DNA from: Pleodorina starrii
Lineage: Eukaryota; Chlorophyta; Chlorophyceae; Chlamydomonadales; Volvocaceae
DNA length: 64,000 bases
Assembly: GCA_030267565.1 (NCBI GenBank)
Contig: BRXU01000010.1
Span: forward strand, 2,786,501 to 2,850,500
Reading direction: 5' to 3'
The position numbers and the translations under genes are program-made. The notes below the pieces were generated by a model. It worked only from the letters and a program-made list of their open reading frames with translations, did not search any database and was not told the DNA's origin. Below are positions 49,101 to 56,888 of this stretch, one piece after another (within the stretch, counting starts at the first letter, position 1; every line of letters begins with the position of its first letter).

Positions 49101-50227
49101 TGCGGGCCAAGCAGCTCAAACAGATTCGTGATGCAGGCCATCACAGTGGGCCCGATCAATTGGATGGTAAACTTGGAAAATTGAAGGATGCTGTTGCACA
49201 GCTCCGGTCCACCCTCAATGAACAGAAGAATATTGTTACATTTGCCGCCAATATGGTGGTGCGACAAGCATCCATGAAGCAACAAACAATGGACACTGCA
49301 GATCTTATAAGTGCTTTCAGCAGGGTGGACACTGAAGCCGTCCAAATCCAAAATGGCATCATTGATCTGGGTGCAAGCCTGAATGCCGTTTTGAGCCCTG
49401 TCCAGTCCCAGCAGGGGCTGGATGTTGACCAGTTGGATGATACAATCGAGAAGCTCACCAAACTTGAGGTGAGCCTGATGCCCAGCAGCACTAGTATTGC
49501 AATGGATGAGGAGATGAAGATGATCAACGAATATATTAAGGCGGTGGATGAAGAGCTGAATCGCATCAGGGACCACACCAAGAACGTCTTGCACAACTTT
49601 ATGACGCATGTGAGTAATCAGCTCGGCAATCCGCCTGCTGGCCTCAACGGTGACCAGGCGTATGTGGACGCGGTCGAACTCACGTACAGGATAATCCATA
49701 ATGAGGAACAGAAAATATACATGTACTACAGCGGCCAGTACAGCATGATGGACATCGTGCTAGAGCAGCAGTTCATATTCATATATTTGATGAAATTGGT
49801 GCGGTTTGGATTCATCTACATGTCCCTCTTCCTGGCGGACCGTATCTTTGAAAACATGTACACGAAGCGTGTCTTCACACAGAACCAGGACCCGCCAAAC
49901 CTGCTCATCATGCTCGGTATATTCCTGGGGATTGAGGCTGGTTTTTTTGTGTTCACAATGATTGTGGTTGCACTGGTGATGTACATATGGAAGACACCAG
50001 ACAATTCCTTTGTAATTGACAGGACAGCACTGACGCGCATGCTGGTGGATTATGTGGCATCCACGATCATGATATTTGCGATTGGTGCAGTGATTGCAGA
50101 GATCATCAAAAAGAAAAAGTACTTTCGCTACAAACTGGAGGGCCTGCGAGGCATTCGTGCATACCAGGAGGTCATGACTGCCATTTGTGGAATCATGACC
50201 GCCATTCCATTCTTCCTGATGGCTTAA
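46121..50227 (+). CDS. very large membrane-anchored protein with low-complexity repeats, probably virion-associated
   Basis: 1,368 residues from the ATG at 46121 (an earlier GTG exists at 46091). The N-terminal 300 residues are beta-rich and WD40-like in texture (GSMLAVMLRDGNISIIDTLR, SHVAWASRKVVRVM), interrupted by nine GAK triplets. The centre carries seven copies of a 13-residue charged unit (EEEREQGRHLEEG). The next 350 residues form long helices (coiled-coil type). The last 170 residues hold four hydrophobic segments with DRIFENMYTKRVFTQNQDPP, IEAGFFVFTMIVVALVMYIW and KKKKYFRYKLEGLRGIRAYQ, a C-terminal membrane module I have seen in other giant-virus proteins. It probably sits in the virion membrane. 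Function unknown. Confidence 0.72.
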   Translation: MHSSSLNRFEYASLQTEDVHLLAFEPEGPSTICFGMKDHFARLQIGSLELPSMVDDHIPTHSHQPKVLPFDNDTDNDTFTFTITMQGAKQIKFALPKSKGPITLLAACEFPTKVAVYREAYDTKGAKGAKGAKGAKGAKGAKGAKGAKGAKKFTIEIYNVLDGGQATLLSSVVITPMHSFENNQPTTMIFNRQGSMLAVMLRDGNISIIDTLRKHTSPICTSNSEHMVSLLLPDAETLTNGISDTISFTQNGSHVAWASRKVVRVMCLHEKVTSLQCAWDYFHSNKALPTYIDEEKLPNGTMKKMFQRAKYLLQPGRDDPAEENPPEQKPTEGAINDKCMFEIPGCDMGQTPDLRMRLAQAIFATAWQQLHRLVSSDDDEQTLFYVTFVLKCLTIHRDIHAGKYVPDGSDESTIPVDRNTAFFFAPVGGSVLWQQRHLLYSLLQQDRNTIVLKNGNILVEILKADSSTFYNTLQKLQKQAQAKPHVNAFYNGQIPKDCFQEATPDTTLDFRGGGGTDEQVTVGHVLEHAFGLTVEKQQKLAHQLKDVLGILRPPSPPPQGPGKESMDVLNQLAREAATIYDSLQCATADDFLLPWLGRKGSDKSYRDLVCDLLNKVPPESLKKTALGYVYEDLKIKSLDEVGKLTLRQVIALLIGVQKDAIEKDKVKESLEPGLSSAWNPFMQALLRTFHQKERQEGEEEREQGRHLEEGEEEREQGRHLEEGEEEREQGRHLEEGEEEREQGRHLEEGEEEREQGRHLEEGEEEREQGRHLEEGEEEREQGRHLEEGEERKQGRNPKQSGQQTDVGRSPEERKPSVASRSALYKNGYYKQKEYQGMHGSSSLASGTPDSCPPATMETHAVRPGFCFLKFDGKYFNTQLEIFKRTIASLETLLVTLLPHGTAGTAGADAKGGGGGSEASEADAAFKKASHAWRPIREYRKAVYTSLRKHRRMLHTHAYWKNISEQRKSMHDKGEAFKDGLLKEVTSLLTAVKQVRAKQLKQIRDAGHHSGPDQLDGKLGKLKDAVAQLRSTLNEQKNIVTFAANMVVRQASMKQQTMDTADLISAFSRVDTEAVQIQNGIIDLGASLNAVLSPVQSQQGLDVDQLDDTIEKLTKLEVSLMPSSTSIAMDEEMKMINEYIKAVDEELNRIRDHTKNVLHNFMTHVSNQLGNPPAGLNGDQAYVDAVELTYRIIHNEEQKIYMYYSGQYSMMDIVLEQQFIFIYLMKLVRFGFIYMSLFLADRIFENMYTKRVFTQNQDPPNLLIMLGIFLGIEAGFFVFTMIVVALVMYIWKTPDNSFVIDRTALTRMLVDYVASTIMIFAIGAVIAEIIKKKKYFRYKLEGLRGIRAYQEVMTAICGIMTAIPFFLMA
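46490..46572 (+). repeat. 9-bp coding repeat (GGGGCCAAG), nine copies
   Basis: In frame it encodes a run of Gly-Ala-Lys, a short collagen-like Gly-x-y stretch, inside the N-terminal part of the large membrane protein. Units are identical, implying recent expansion. Confidence 0.95.
48207..48491 (+). repeat. 39-bp coding repeat, seven copies
   Basis: Identical in-frame 39-bp units (GAGCAAGGGCGACACCTGG plus GAAGGAGAGGAAGAAC and ends) encode a 13-residue charged helix unit in the centre of the large membrane protein. The last copy is shortened. Confidence 0.95.
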
Positions 50228-50275
50228 TAAAATTTATGTACCCCCCGTCCCACATGGGTGTTTTGGATTCATTTA

Positions 50276-52237
50276 TCAGTCAGCAGCGGCTGCCATGTGA
50301 CTGTTGAACAGGGCCTCAACTTGAGATGCATTCATGTACGGCCATGGCTTGTGCACTCCCAAACAGCCATCTGTGAACACCTGCTCACTTGCGAACTTGA
50401 GTGCCACGTCACGTGGTGCAACCCGCCGGCCATGCTCACGCGCCAAAACAGAGTACTGAACATCCTCTGGCACCAGCTGCAAACGATCAACCCATACATC
50501 TCGCTGCATGCGCTGTGTGCCAAGGGGCCCATGCGCATTGGCCACCATCAAGTGAAGCCGCGTGTCTCTCAGGGACAGGCCGCCATTCCCCACCAAGTCT
50601 GGTCCTGTGCACGCTTTCAGCACAGGGTTGGGCAACGCCCAAGGTGCCCCAATGTACTCATACTGGTCTAGCGCTTCCAGCTTGCCACCAAATTCACTGG
50701 ATGCAGCATCGCGCACCAGGAACCCATCATCCTGGGCTATCAGCACCCGATGCACCCCTTGCTGAACCAAGGCAGCCCACATGGCCTCTTCCTTGAGGAA
50801 AGCACTGTAGTCATTCACGGTGAAATGGCTGCTGGCCCAGCTTGGGAATAGATTGTCCCATATGGTCACATGCAAGCCAGCGAGTGCCTGCCTGTAGTAG
50901 CCACTAGACTCTGAGCAGGTTACCACAATCAAGCTCCACGCGCTGCACTCTAGCCGTGCCGCACATGCAAGCGCCGCCATGGCAGCGAGTGGGTTGGGAC
51001 GAGGGTCAATTACGACAATGGCGCGCTCACGTCCTGGCGCGAGTGAATGTAGCTGCTCATCCACACGCATGCAGGTGGTCAGCGTGCCCCACATGCGGCT
51101 CGCACACCGCCAGAAGGCAGCATATGATGATGAGTGCTCACTGCTACCCGATCTGGTTGCCGCACTTGCGTGCAGGGCCAGCTTGCAGATCGCGTGTGCC
51201 ATCTGCTCTGAAGCCAGGAGGCGCTGCATGGCGGTCTGGGGGCTCTGACACATTGGAAGCTCGGCTATCAAGATATCTGATCCAGGCTCTGGTGGTTGGA
51301 GGTGGGGAACTGTGGCTGGGGCTGGCAATGGCACTCGCCACACACGTGCTATGGTGGTGGCCGCCCCTCCATCCATGTGCTCCTCATGCAGGGTCACCCT
51401 GATCGCCTGTGAAAGCAATGCCCGTGGGAAGACGTACCATGCCTGCACTGGCAGTGCTTGTATTAGCGGCATTGAGCTGACACCCAGGTCCAGCTTGCTG
51501 TGGTCATTGAAGAAGAGGTGTACACCTGCACTGATGGCACCGCCCTTGGGTGTCATATCCCAGCAGGCTGCCAGCATGCCTCGAATAAGGGGCGCCAGAA
51601 CTGTCTGCATGCCGGGTGTGAGTGTGACTGGCACCAGGAGTGCGGTGCCATGCAGTGTGGCTGCCAGTGCAGGGCCACGGTGCACTCTGCCTGAGAGCGC
51701 CACCAGGTTCTTGGATGCACACAAGATGTCATGCCAGCTGGCGGATGGGTTCTGGAGGTGGGCACGGGCTGCCGCCTGGAGTGCTGCTAGGATTGACAGG
51801 CGGTCATGTGTGACAGTGTGGGCGACACCCCAGCGTGACGCGATGAGGCTGCTGAGAGCTTTCCAGGGATCCTGTCGAGCATGTGTGAGCGCATTATGGT
51901 ACGCTTCACGGGCAACTCCCTCTGCACCAGCACCAGCACTACCGACTAGACCGGCTTTCAGATATGCAAGAGTGCTTGCAGGATGCATGTTGAATACATG
52001 CACAAAGGCCTCTGGACTGTTTACCTTGCGCCACATTGCATCCAGCTGTGAGGGGGGTGCACCTAGCAGCTGCTGCCATGCAACACTGTATGCCACACGG
52101 CGCAAAAACACATCCGAGGTGTACAGTGCACCCGAGTCCACCGCCCACTGGCCGCACGGAAGCTGTACAACAAATGCGCGTACTTCGGGTATGCTCACCT
52201 CAAGTGCAGCTGCCAAGGCGGTTGCAATGACTTCCAT
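50276..52237 (-). CDS. large protein with C-terminal DUF5672-type glycosyltransferase domain
   Basis: 653 residues. The C-terminal 260 residues match the DUF5672 pattern: VVIDPRPNPLAAMAALACAA-like opening, SWSLIVVTCSESSGYYRQAL, NDYSAFLKEEAMWAALVQQG, VLIAQDDGFLVRDAA with a DxD-like acidic site (QDDG), YEYIGAPWALPNPV and VGNGGLSLRDTRLHLMVANA. These proteins are thought to add sugars, in giant viruses perhaps to capsid glycans. The N-terminal 390 residues are alpha-rich and unrecognised. A long plus-strand frame is antisense noise. It converges with the large membrane protein gene; the next gene upstream (membrane protein) is divergent with a 62-bp gap. Confidence 0.78.
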   Translation of the reverse strand: MEVIATALAAALEVSIPEVRAFVVQLPCGQWAVDSGALYTSDVFLRRVAYSVAWQQLLGAPPSQLDAMWRKVNSPEAFVHVFNMHPASTLAYLKAGLVGSAGAGAEGVAREAYHNALTHARQDPWKALSSLIASRWGVAHTVTHDRLSILAALQAAARAHLQNPSASWHDILCASKNLVALSGRVHRGPALAATLHGTALLVPVTLTPGMQTVLAPLIRGMLAACWDMTPKGGAISAGVHLFFNDHSKLDLGVSSMPLIQALPVQAWYVFPRALLSQAIRVTLHEEHMDGGAATTIARVWRVPLPAPATVPHLQPPEPGSDILIAELPMCQSPQTAMQRLLASEQMAHAICKLALHASAATRSGSSEHSSSYAAFWRCASRMWGTLTTCMRVDEQLHSLAPGRERAIVVIDPRPNPLAAMAALACAARLECSAWSLIVVTCSESSGYYRQALAGLHVTIWDNLFPSWASSHFTVNDYSAFLKEEAMWAALVQQGVHRVLIAQDDGFLVRDAASSEFGGKLEALDQYEYIGAPWALPNPVLKACTGPDLVGNGGLSLRDTRLHLMVANAHGPLGTQRMQRDVWVDRLQLVPEDVQYSVLAREHGRRVAPRDVALKFASEQVFTDGCLGVHKPWPYMNASQVEALFNSHMAAAAD

Positions 52238-52299
52238 GATTTCTACACATGATCCACTGTGGATGGCGCTAGTTGTTTAAGGTACTTTAGGAGCCATAC

Positions 52300-53697
52300 A
52301 TGGCTTTAGAGCAAGATGACAATGTCAAGACCGTTGTTGGGATATCAGTGGCGTGTGCAGCGGTGCTGTTCCTCGTAATATGGTGGTTCATAGACCCGGA
52401 GTCACTCCATGCATGTGTGAACCAGCTCCGGCAATTTACCTGGGCAATCCTGAACAGGCTCCTAATCTTGTCGTTATTGAGATGGATAGAGGATAGTGCA
52501 TTTATGCATGTGGCGGGGTACATACTCATGGGTCTGGCTCTGAGCTACATTGCCGCCAACACATTCACCTATTGGTATATTCACGGCGTCCATGTGGCCG
52601 CACAGGACCCATCACTGCCATCAAAGGACAGAGAAGCCGCTCAGCTCGTTGTGCGGATCGAATGGGCCAAGTACCCTGCCTGCATCGCATTGACAACACT
52701 CTTGGGTGCATGGATTCACAGCTGGAGGGCGCGAAGCTGGCACAACCCCATCACCAAGTCCCTGCTTGTCGTTTGTGGCATGTGCAGCACCGTGACATAT
52801 GCTGCATACATTGCATATGTGTTTGTGGGTGGCGTGATCCAGCAGGGAGGGCGCAAGGCAGAAGAGGCATTTGGGTCGGATGAGGCAGGTGGTGAGGTGG
52901 TGGCGCTCAGCATGGTCGACAAGTACCAGAGTGACAAACACTTTGGCTCTGGCCTGACCTTCCTGATCTGGTCCAGTATATTGGGCGTGGCTGTTTCACT
53001 CGCGGTGTACATCCTTGTATTTGTCATCAAGTTCAGGGCGCGCTTTGACACTGGTTGTTACAGCATTTTTGTTGCGGGCCAGCCCGATGCTGTCACATCA
53101 CAGCACTTGCAGCACTGGTGGATGTGGATCAATGAACAGATTGAAAAGGAGAAGGAAAAGCAAGAGAGTGCCAAAAAACGCAAAGAGTACCTGGCAAAGC
53201 TGCACCGCATGCGCACGACTTTCATGGAACGGATGCGGGGTACCCAGCTAGGCAAGAGGAAGGAGGAGGCAGGAACAGCCAACCCATCAGCAGACCACCA
53301 CGATGTCCGACGGTCCGTGTTGGCATCCATGTTGGAGAGGAGGGCAAAGCGGTTACAGGCTCCTCCTCCTGCTGCAAAAAAGGAGAAGGACTCCACGGTT
53401 GTCAGCAGCCCCGAGGAAAACATTGATCTAAATGTTGCCCGCATTTTCAATGAGACGCATGCAGCTGAGTATCTGACCAGTCGCCCTGATCTTATGCACA
53501 TCCTGGCTGATTACAACAAGGACGCGCTTGCAGCATACGGAACATGCATAACCAAGCAAGCCAATGATTTCTTGACAGAACAAGGGAAGCAAAAAACGTG
53601 TGGCGACACGACTTTGGTAGCATCACCTGCGCGGCTGAAAGGCGTGGGTGAAAATGATGCTCCCGGACAAATCACATCCCCAAAAGACAACCCTTAA
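52300..53697 (+). CDS. multi-pass membrane protein with charged C-terminus
   Basis: 465 residues. There are about five hydrophobic helices in the first 260 residues (VVGISVACAAVLFLVIWWFI, HVAGYILMGLALSYIAANTF, ALTTLLGAWIHSWR, LLVVCGMCSTVTYAAYIAYV, FLIWSSILGVAVSLAVYILV). A Lys/Glu-rich coiled stretch follows (NEQIEKEKEKQESAKKRKEY), then a polar tail. No family recognised; presumably a membrane protein of the particle or of replication sites. Confidence 0.7.
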   Translation: MALEQDDNVKTVVGISVACAAVLFLVIWWFIDPESLHACVNQLRQFTWAILNRLLILSLLRWIEDSAFMHVAGYILMGLALSYIAANTFTYWYIHGVHVAAQDPSLPSKDREAAQLVVRIEWAKYPACIALTTLLGAWIHSWRARSWHNPITKSLLVVCGMCSTVTYAAYIAYVFVGGVIQQGGRKAEEAFGSDEAGGEVVALSMVDKYQSDKHFGSGLTFLIWSSILGVAVSLAVYILVFVIKFRARFDTGCYSIFVAGQPDAVTSQHLQHWWMWINEQIEKEKEKQESAKKRKEYLAKLHRMRTTFMERMRGTQLGKRKEEAGTANPSADHHDVRRSVLASMLERRAKRLQAPPPAAKKEKDSTVVSSPEENIDLNVARIFNETHAAEYLTSRPDLMHILADYNKDALAAYGTCITKQANDFLTEQGKQKTCGDTTLVASPARLKGVGENDAPGQITSPKDNP

Positions 53698-53717
53698 AGT
53701 TTACCCCTAAAACACAC

Positions 53718-54077
53718 ATGCCTCTCAAGAGAGCGTATGATGATACTGACATGCTGCGTCTGCATGTTAGACACCTAGACAGGCGTTTGCGTGCACTTGA
53801 ACGGCTCATGGCCCAGGTTCTGCCCCATGTCATTGCTACACGCCCCCCCCCGAGCCCCCCCCATGAAGCCGTGTCAGCTTCCATATCTGTGAGGCAGGCC
53901 CACAATCCACACACGTTATCACCCAAGGCAGCATCATCATGTAAACCCCAAACAAAGATGCAGCCAGGTCAGCAGCTGGAGCAAAATACAGAGCAGCCTG
54001 ACAAGCAGGATCGCCAACCCATCACGGTGGATGCAGTCTCACCTTTTGGGGCTGTTCGGCAACGGACTGTTTTTTGA
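53718..54077 (+). CDS. small Pro/Gln-rich protein
   Basis: 119 residues. The N-terminal half forms a basic amphipathic helix (DMLRLHVRHLDRRLRALERL), then a Pro-rich stretch and a Gln/Lys/Thr-rich tail. It starts 20 bp after the upstream gene and ends 17 bp before the convergent gene. No family recognised. Confidence 0.55.
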   Translation: MPLKRAYDDTDMLRLHVRHLDRRLRALERLMAQVLPHVIATRPPPSPPHEAVSASISVRQAHNPHTLSPKAASSCKPQTKMQPGQQLEQNTEQPDKQDRQPITVDAVSPFGAVRQRTVF

Positions 54078-54094
54078 AAGTGTTATTTTGGAGG

Positions 54095-54829
54095 TTATGG
54101 CACGAAAATCGCCTTAGCCACTATAAGACAGATTAGCACAGTTGCCGGATACAGGATCCGGACAAGGAGCTCATGCCGTGAAGACAGGCCGCGGCCAACC
54201 AGGCCCTTGATCAAATGGTCTGCTAGGCAATGTAGGCTGATAGCCAACAGAATAACAAGCGCCAAGCTTACTGACTTTGTGGTATCCCGTCGGCGTGTCC
54301 ATACCTTGTCACACCAGGACATGGATGATGGAGCAGGCTGTTGTGGTGGTGGAAGAGGTCGCCTTTGCTGAGGTGCTGGTGCTGGTGCTGGTGCTGGTGC
54401 TGGTGCTGGTGCTGGTGCTGGTGCTGGTGCTGGTGCTGGTGCTGGTGCTGGTGCTGGTGCTGGTGCTGGTGCTGGTGCTGGTGCTGGTGCTGGTGCTGGT
54501 GCTGGTGCTGGTGCTGGTGCTGGTGCTGGTGCTGGTGCTGGTGCTGGTGCTGGTGCTGGTGCTGGTGCTGGTGCTGGTGCTGGTGCTGGTGCTGGTGCTG
54601 GTGCTGGTGTTAGTGGTGGCTGCTGCTGTTGGTACCCACCATACTGGAATGGTTGTTGTACTGGGATGTACTGGGGCTGTTGTTGAATGCCGTATTGTGG
54701 GTTGTTGTATTGTGGGATGTACTGCTGCTGTTGCATTGGTGATAATCGTGCATGCACACTAAATGGTGTTGGGACAAATGGTGATGGAAGAAAGCTAAAA
54801 GTGCTGTCGCCCATGGGATGTGAATTCAC
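54095..54829 (-). CDS. Gln/Pro-rich membrane protein with a long Ala-Pro repeat
   Basis: 244 residues. The N-terminus is Gln/Tyr/Pro-rich (QYIPQYNNPQYGIQQQPQYI). The middle is about 40 consecutive Ala-Pro dipeptides from the hexamer repeat. The C-terminal 80 residues have two hydrophobic helices (TKSVSLALVILLAISLHCLA and ELLVRILYPATVLICLIVAK) preceded by the WCDKVWTRRRDTT segment. Short two-helix tails after a W-x-D-K-φ-W motif are known to me from other giant-virus proteins. The Ala-Pro rod would hold the N-terminus away from the membrane. Function unknown. Repeat length likely varies. Confidence 0.7.
   Translation of the reverse strand: MNSHPMGDSTFSFLPSPFVPTPFSVHARLSPMQQQQYIPQYNNPQYGIQQQPQYIPVQQPFQYGGYQQQQPPLTPAPAPAPAPAPAPAPAPAPAPAPAPAPAPAPAPAPAPAPAPAPAPAPAPAPAPAPAPAPAPAPAPAPAPAPAPAPAPAPQQRRPLPPPQQPAPSSMSWCDKVWTRRRDTTKSVSLALVILLAISLHCLADHLIKGLVGRGLSSRHELLVRILYPATVLICLIVAKAIFVP
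54372..54609. repeat. 6-bp repeat (GCTGGT), about 39 copies
   Basis: A virtually perfect hexamer tract inside the coding region of the Ala-Pro protein. All frames on both strands are open through it. Copy number may vary between isolates, changing rod length without a frame change. Confidence 0.97.
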
Positions 54830-55008
54830 TACTGTAACATGACATATATTAGCACAACACGCGGTTCATACCACATTTGTCACACACGCAAAACACACAC
54901 CCGCCTCACCATTTTTGGCGCATCAGCATGTTCTTTTTTCTCACAAGATCTCAACACTTCCAAGCTCAGACACGCTAACACCCTGCCTCACACCCATCCC
55001 TGCCAAAC

Positions 55009-55335
55009 ATGATCAAGGATCTGCTCCTCATTCTTTGTGTGCTGCTAGTGTTGCTGATCTTTATCAGCATTTTTGGCGGCTCGATCCGCTATCCTGCGGC
55101 AGACTCTGCACCGCCAGATCACTTCAGCCCTACATCTGTTGATTTCCGGCCCAGTCCGGATCAGATCCGGGCACGCCTTGTACAGGAGGAGACCTGCAGG
55201 AATGTTGGAGGTAACACCTATCGGGTAGTGTCGCCACCGCCCAGCAGCACACCCACAACTGTCACCCCTGTCCTAGAGGGGTGTTCGGACCTGATGAGGG
55301 GTGAGTTTGCCCCCGTTCCAGGGGCAACCATGTGA
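55009..55335 (+). CDS. small anchored protein with N-terminal hydrophobic helix
   Basis: 108 residues. MIKDLLLILCVLLVLLIFIS is a signal anchor or signal peptide; the rest is Pro/Ser/Thr-rich with two Cys (EETCRNVGG, LEGCSDLMRG), possibly disulfide-linked. No family recognised. It converges with the virion-type gene at 55341-56888 with a 5-bp gap. Confidence 0.6.
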   Translation: MIKDLLLILCVLLVLLIFISIFGGSIRYPAADSAPPDHFSPTSVDFRPSPDQIRARLVQEETCRNVGGNTYRVVSPPPSSTPTTVTPVLEGCSDLMRGEFAPVPGATM

Positions 55336-55340
55336 CCGCA

Positions 55341-56888
55341 TCAAAAGCGCTTGACTGTGTTATTTGCATTGCCAAACATCCGTGGCATGGTGGTAGTCTG
55401 ATGTTGCATTGCACTGGCAGGGCCCCAATTTGTGCCTGGGAACCCAAATCGCTGGTTACAGCCTTCCTGTTCCGCATCATATTCATAGTCGCTGTCATCG
55501 TCATCGTCATCACCCAGGCGATGCTCATAGTTGATTTGGAAGCGCAGACTGTCCGGGTCATAGTTGGGATTCAGGATGGAGCGGGGCAAGCGCTGCAATC
55601 CGCTAGCCATGCGTGGAACATAGTATTTTATTGATATCAGGATTTGGTGATTGAGGCCCTTGAAGTCATACAGGGCGCCTGTTGACGTTTCAAACCTCAA
55701 TGTGATTCGGTGTAGCTTACCAATGGGGTGAAATGATTTTTTTACAAAGTTGAAAAAGTCAAATTTGAGGTTGGAAACTTCATATGGGGACGTGAGCTTG
55801 AATACGCCAAGGCCTGTGTTGAGGCTCTCCGCGCTGAAGCTGCCCAAGAGGTGGCTTTCAATCTCGGGGCAGCGCATGGTCACGTAGCGTGTGCCCATCA
55901 GGCTGATAATGCCCGGCGCCACTAAGGAGCTGCTGATGCTGGCCTCACCAGGTGATGAGGGCAGCGAGCCATACATGCGCCTGTTTTGGTTGAAATGAAG
56001 CACCCTATACTTGGCATCCGCCACGTGCGGCATGGCGTCTGCATCCAGGTCAAAGCCCAGCTGAATACCACATGTCGACTTGGACATATCTAGGAAAAAT
56101 AGGTGTGCTGAGTTTGACACCTCATTGCGATGCGTGAATTGGTAATTTGGCCGCCGCTGCAGGCCGCCCTCAGAAGATGATGATGCAACATCAATGTCGA
56201 AGGGGTGCAGCTTTCTCTTGAGGTGCCCCATAAGTGTTTCGGTGTTGTAGTTGCCTGTTTCCAGCTCGATGTTGTAACACGCTAGATCCAGAGCCCAGCC
56301 CCCTGCTGCAAGCTCAAGGCCATACTCCACACTGGCACTGTCCGAGTTCAGCTCTATGAGATCGTATGGTTGAGGGGCGGTTGTGCTATCCCCCCCTGCT
56401 GCTGGTGGCTCAAGCACAAAGTACCGAACAGGCTGCTGCTGCACGCGCATGTCACTTCCGGCAGCAGCAGCGATTGCTTCTGGTGCGCGTGGTCGTTCCA
56501 GGAATAAAACCCGGATGTCATAGTCTGTCTTGGTGTAATGTGTCATGAATGTTGGTGATATGCTGGTGAGAGTGTCCAGGGCCTGCTGCAGCTGTGTCAG
56601 AGCCATGGCGCCATCAGAGCCCGCCGAGTACCCATCCCCTCTGAGTGACACAGGCCTTGTAGCCACCCCGAGGCACAGCAGGCAGCTGTGCGTGTCAATG
56701 CTATACATGGCGGCAGGAATCGATGCATCAATGACATCGATGCCATGCACCAGCCGAAACGGCTGGACAAACTCCAGTGCGTACTCTGATGGTGTGGGGT
56801 ATGCGCTGTAGTTGCGCCTTGCACTGTCTACCACAATCAGTTGGCTGTCGGTTTCAGCATTCTGCAGCAGGTAGTCCACATCATCCAT
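55341..56888 (-). CDS. virion-type protein with N-terminal DSARRN motif (paralogue 3)
   Basis: 515 residues. The start reads IVVDSARRNYSAYPTPSEYA, LEFVQPFRLVHGIDVIDASI, the same arrangement as VIDSRHRDTRKYPSPAKYEI in the gene at 29866-30771. The later RITLRFETSTGALYDFKGLN also aligns with that gene (SGALYDFQNRD). An acidic run near the end (GDDDDDDSDYEYDAEQEG) is followed by a short tail. These proteins occur in several copies in giant-virus genomes and particles; a structural role is inferred. The start overlaps the stop of the upstream gene by 8 bp. Confidence 0.72.
   Translation of the reverse strand: MDDVDYLLQNAETDSQLIVVDSARRNYSAYPTPSEYALEFVQPFRLVHGIDVIDASIPAAMYSIDTHSCLLCLGVATRPVSLRGDGYSAGSDGAMALTQLQQALDTLTSISPTFMTHYTKTDYDIRVLFLERPRAPEAIAAAAGSDMRVQQQPVRYFVLEPPAAGGDSTTAPQPYDLIELNSDSASVEYGLELAAGGWALDLACYNIELETGNYNTETLMGHLKRKLHPFDIDVASSSSEGGLQRRPNYQFTHRNEVSNSAHLFFLDMSKSTCGIQLGFDLDADAMPHVADAKYRVLHFNQNRRMYGSLPSSPGEASISSSLVAPGIISLMGTRYVTMRCPEIESHLLGSFSAESLNTGLGVFKLTSPYEVSNLKFDFFNFVKKSFHPIGKLHRITLRFETSTGALYDFKGLNHQILISIKYYVPRMASGLQRLPRSILNPNYDPDSLRFQINYEHRLGDDDDDDSDYEYDAEQEGCNQRFGFPGTNWGPASAMQHQTTTMPRMFGNANNTVKRF

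Noticed and set aside
51312..52280. 322-codon plus-strand frame antisense to the DUF5672-type gene
   Set aside because: The minus-strand frame carries the conserved glycosyltransferase motifs; the plus frame is Arg/Ser/Ala/Cys-rich antisense noise.
54277..54762. Plus-strand frames of poly Val-Leu and Cys-Trp across the hexamer tract
   Set aside because: All frames of a GCTGGT repeat are open; only the minus-strand frame has sensible flanks on both sides.
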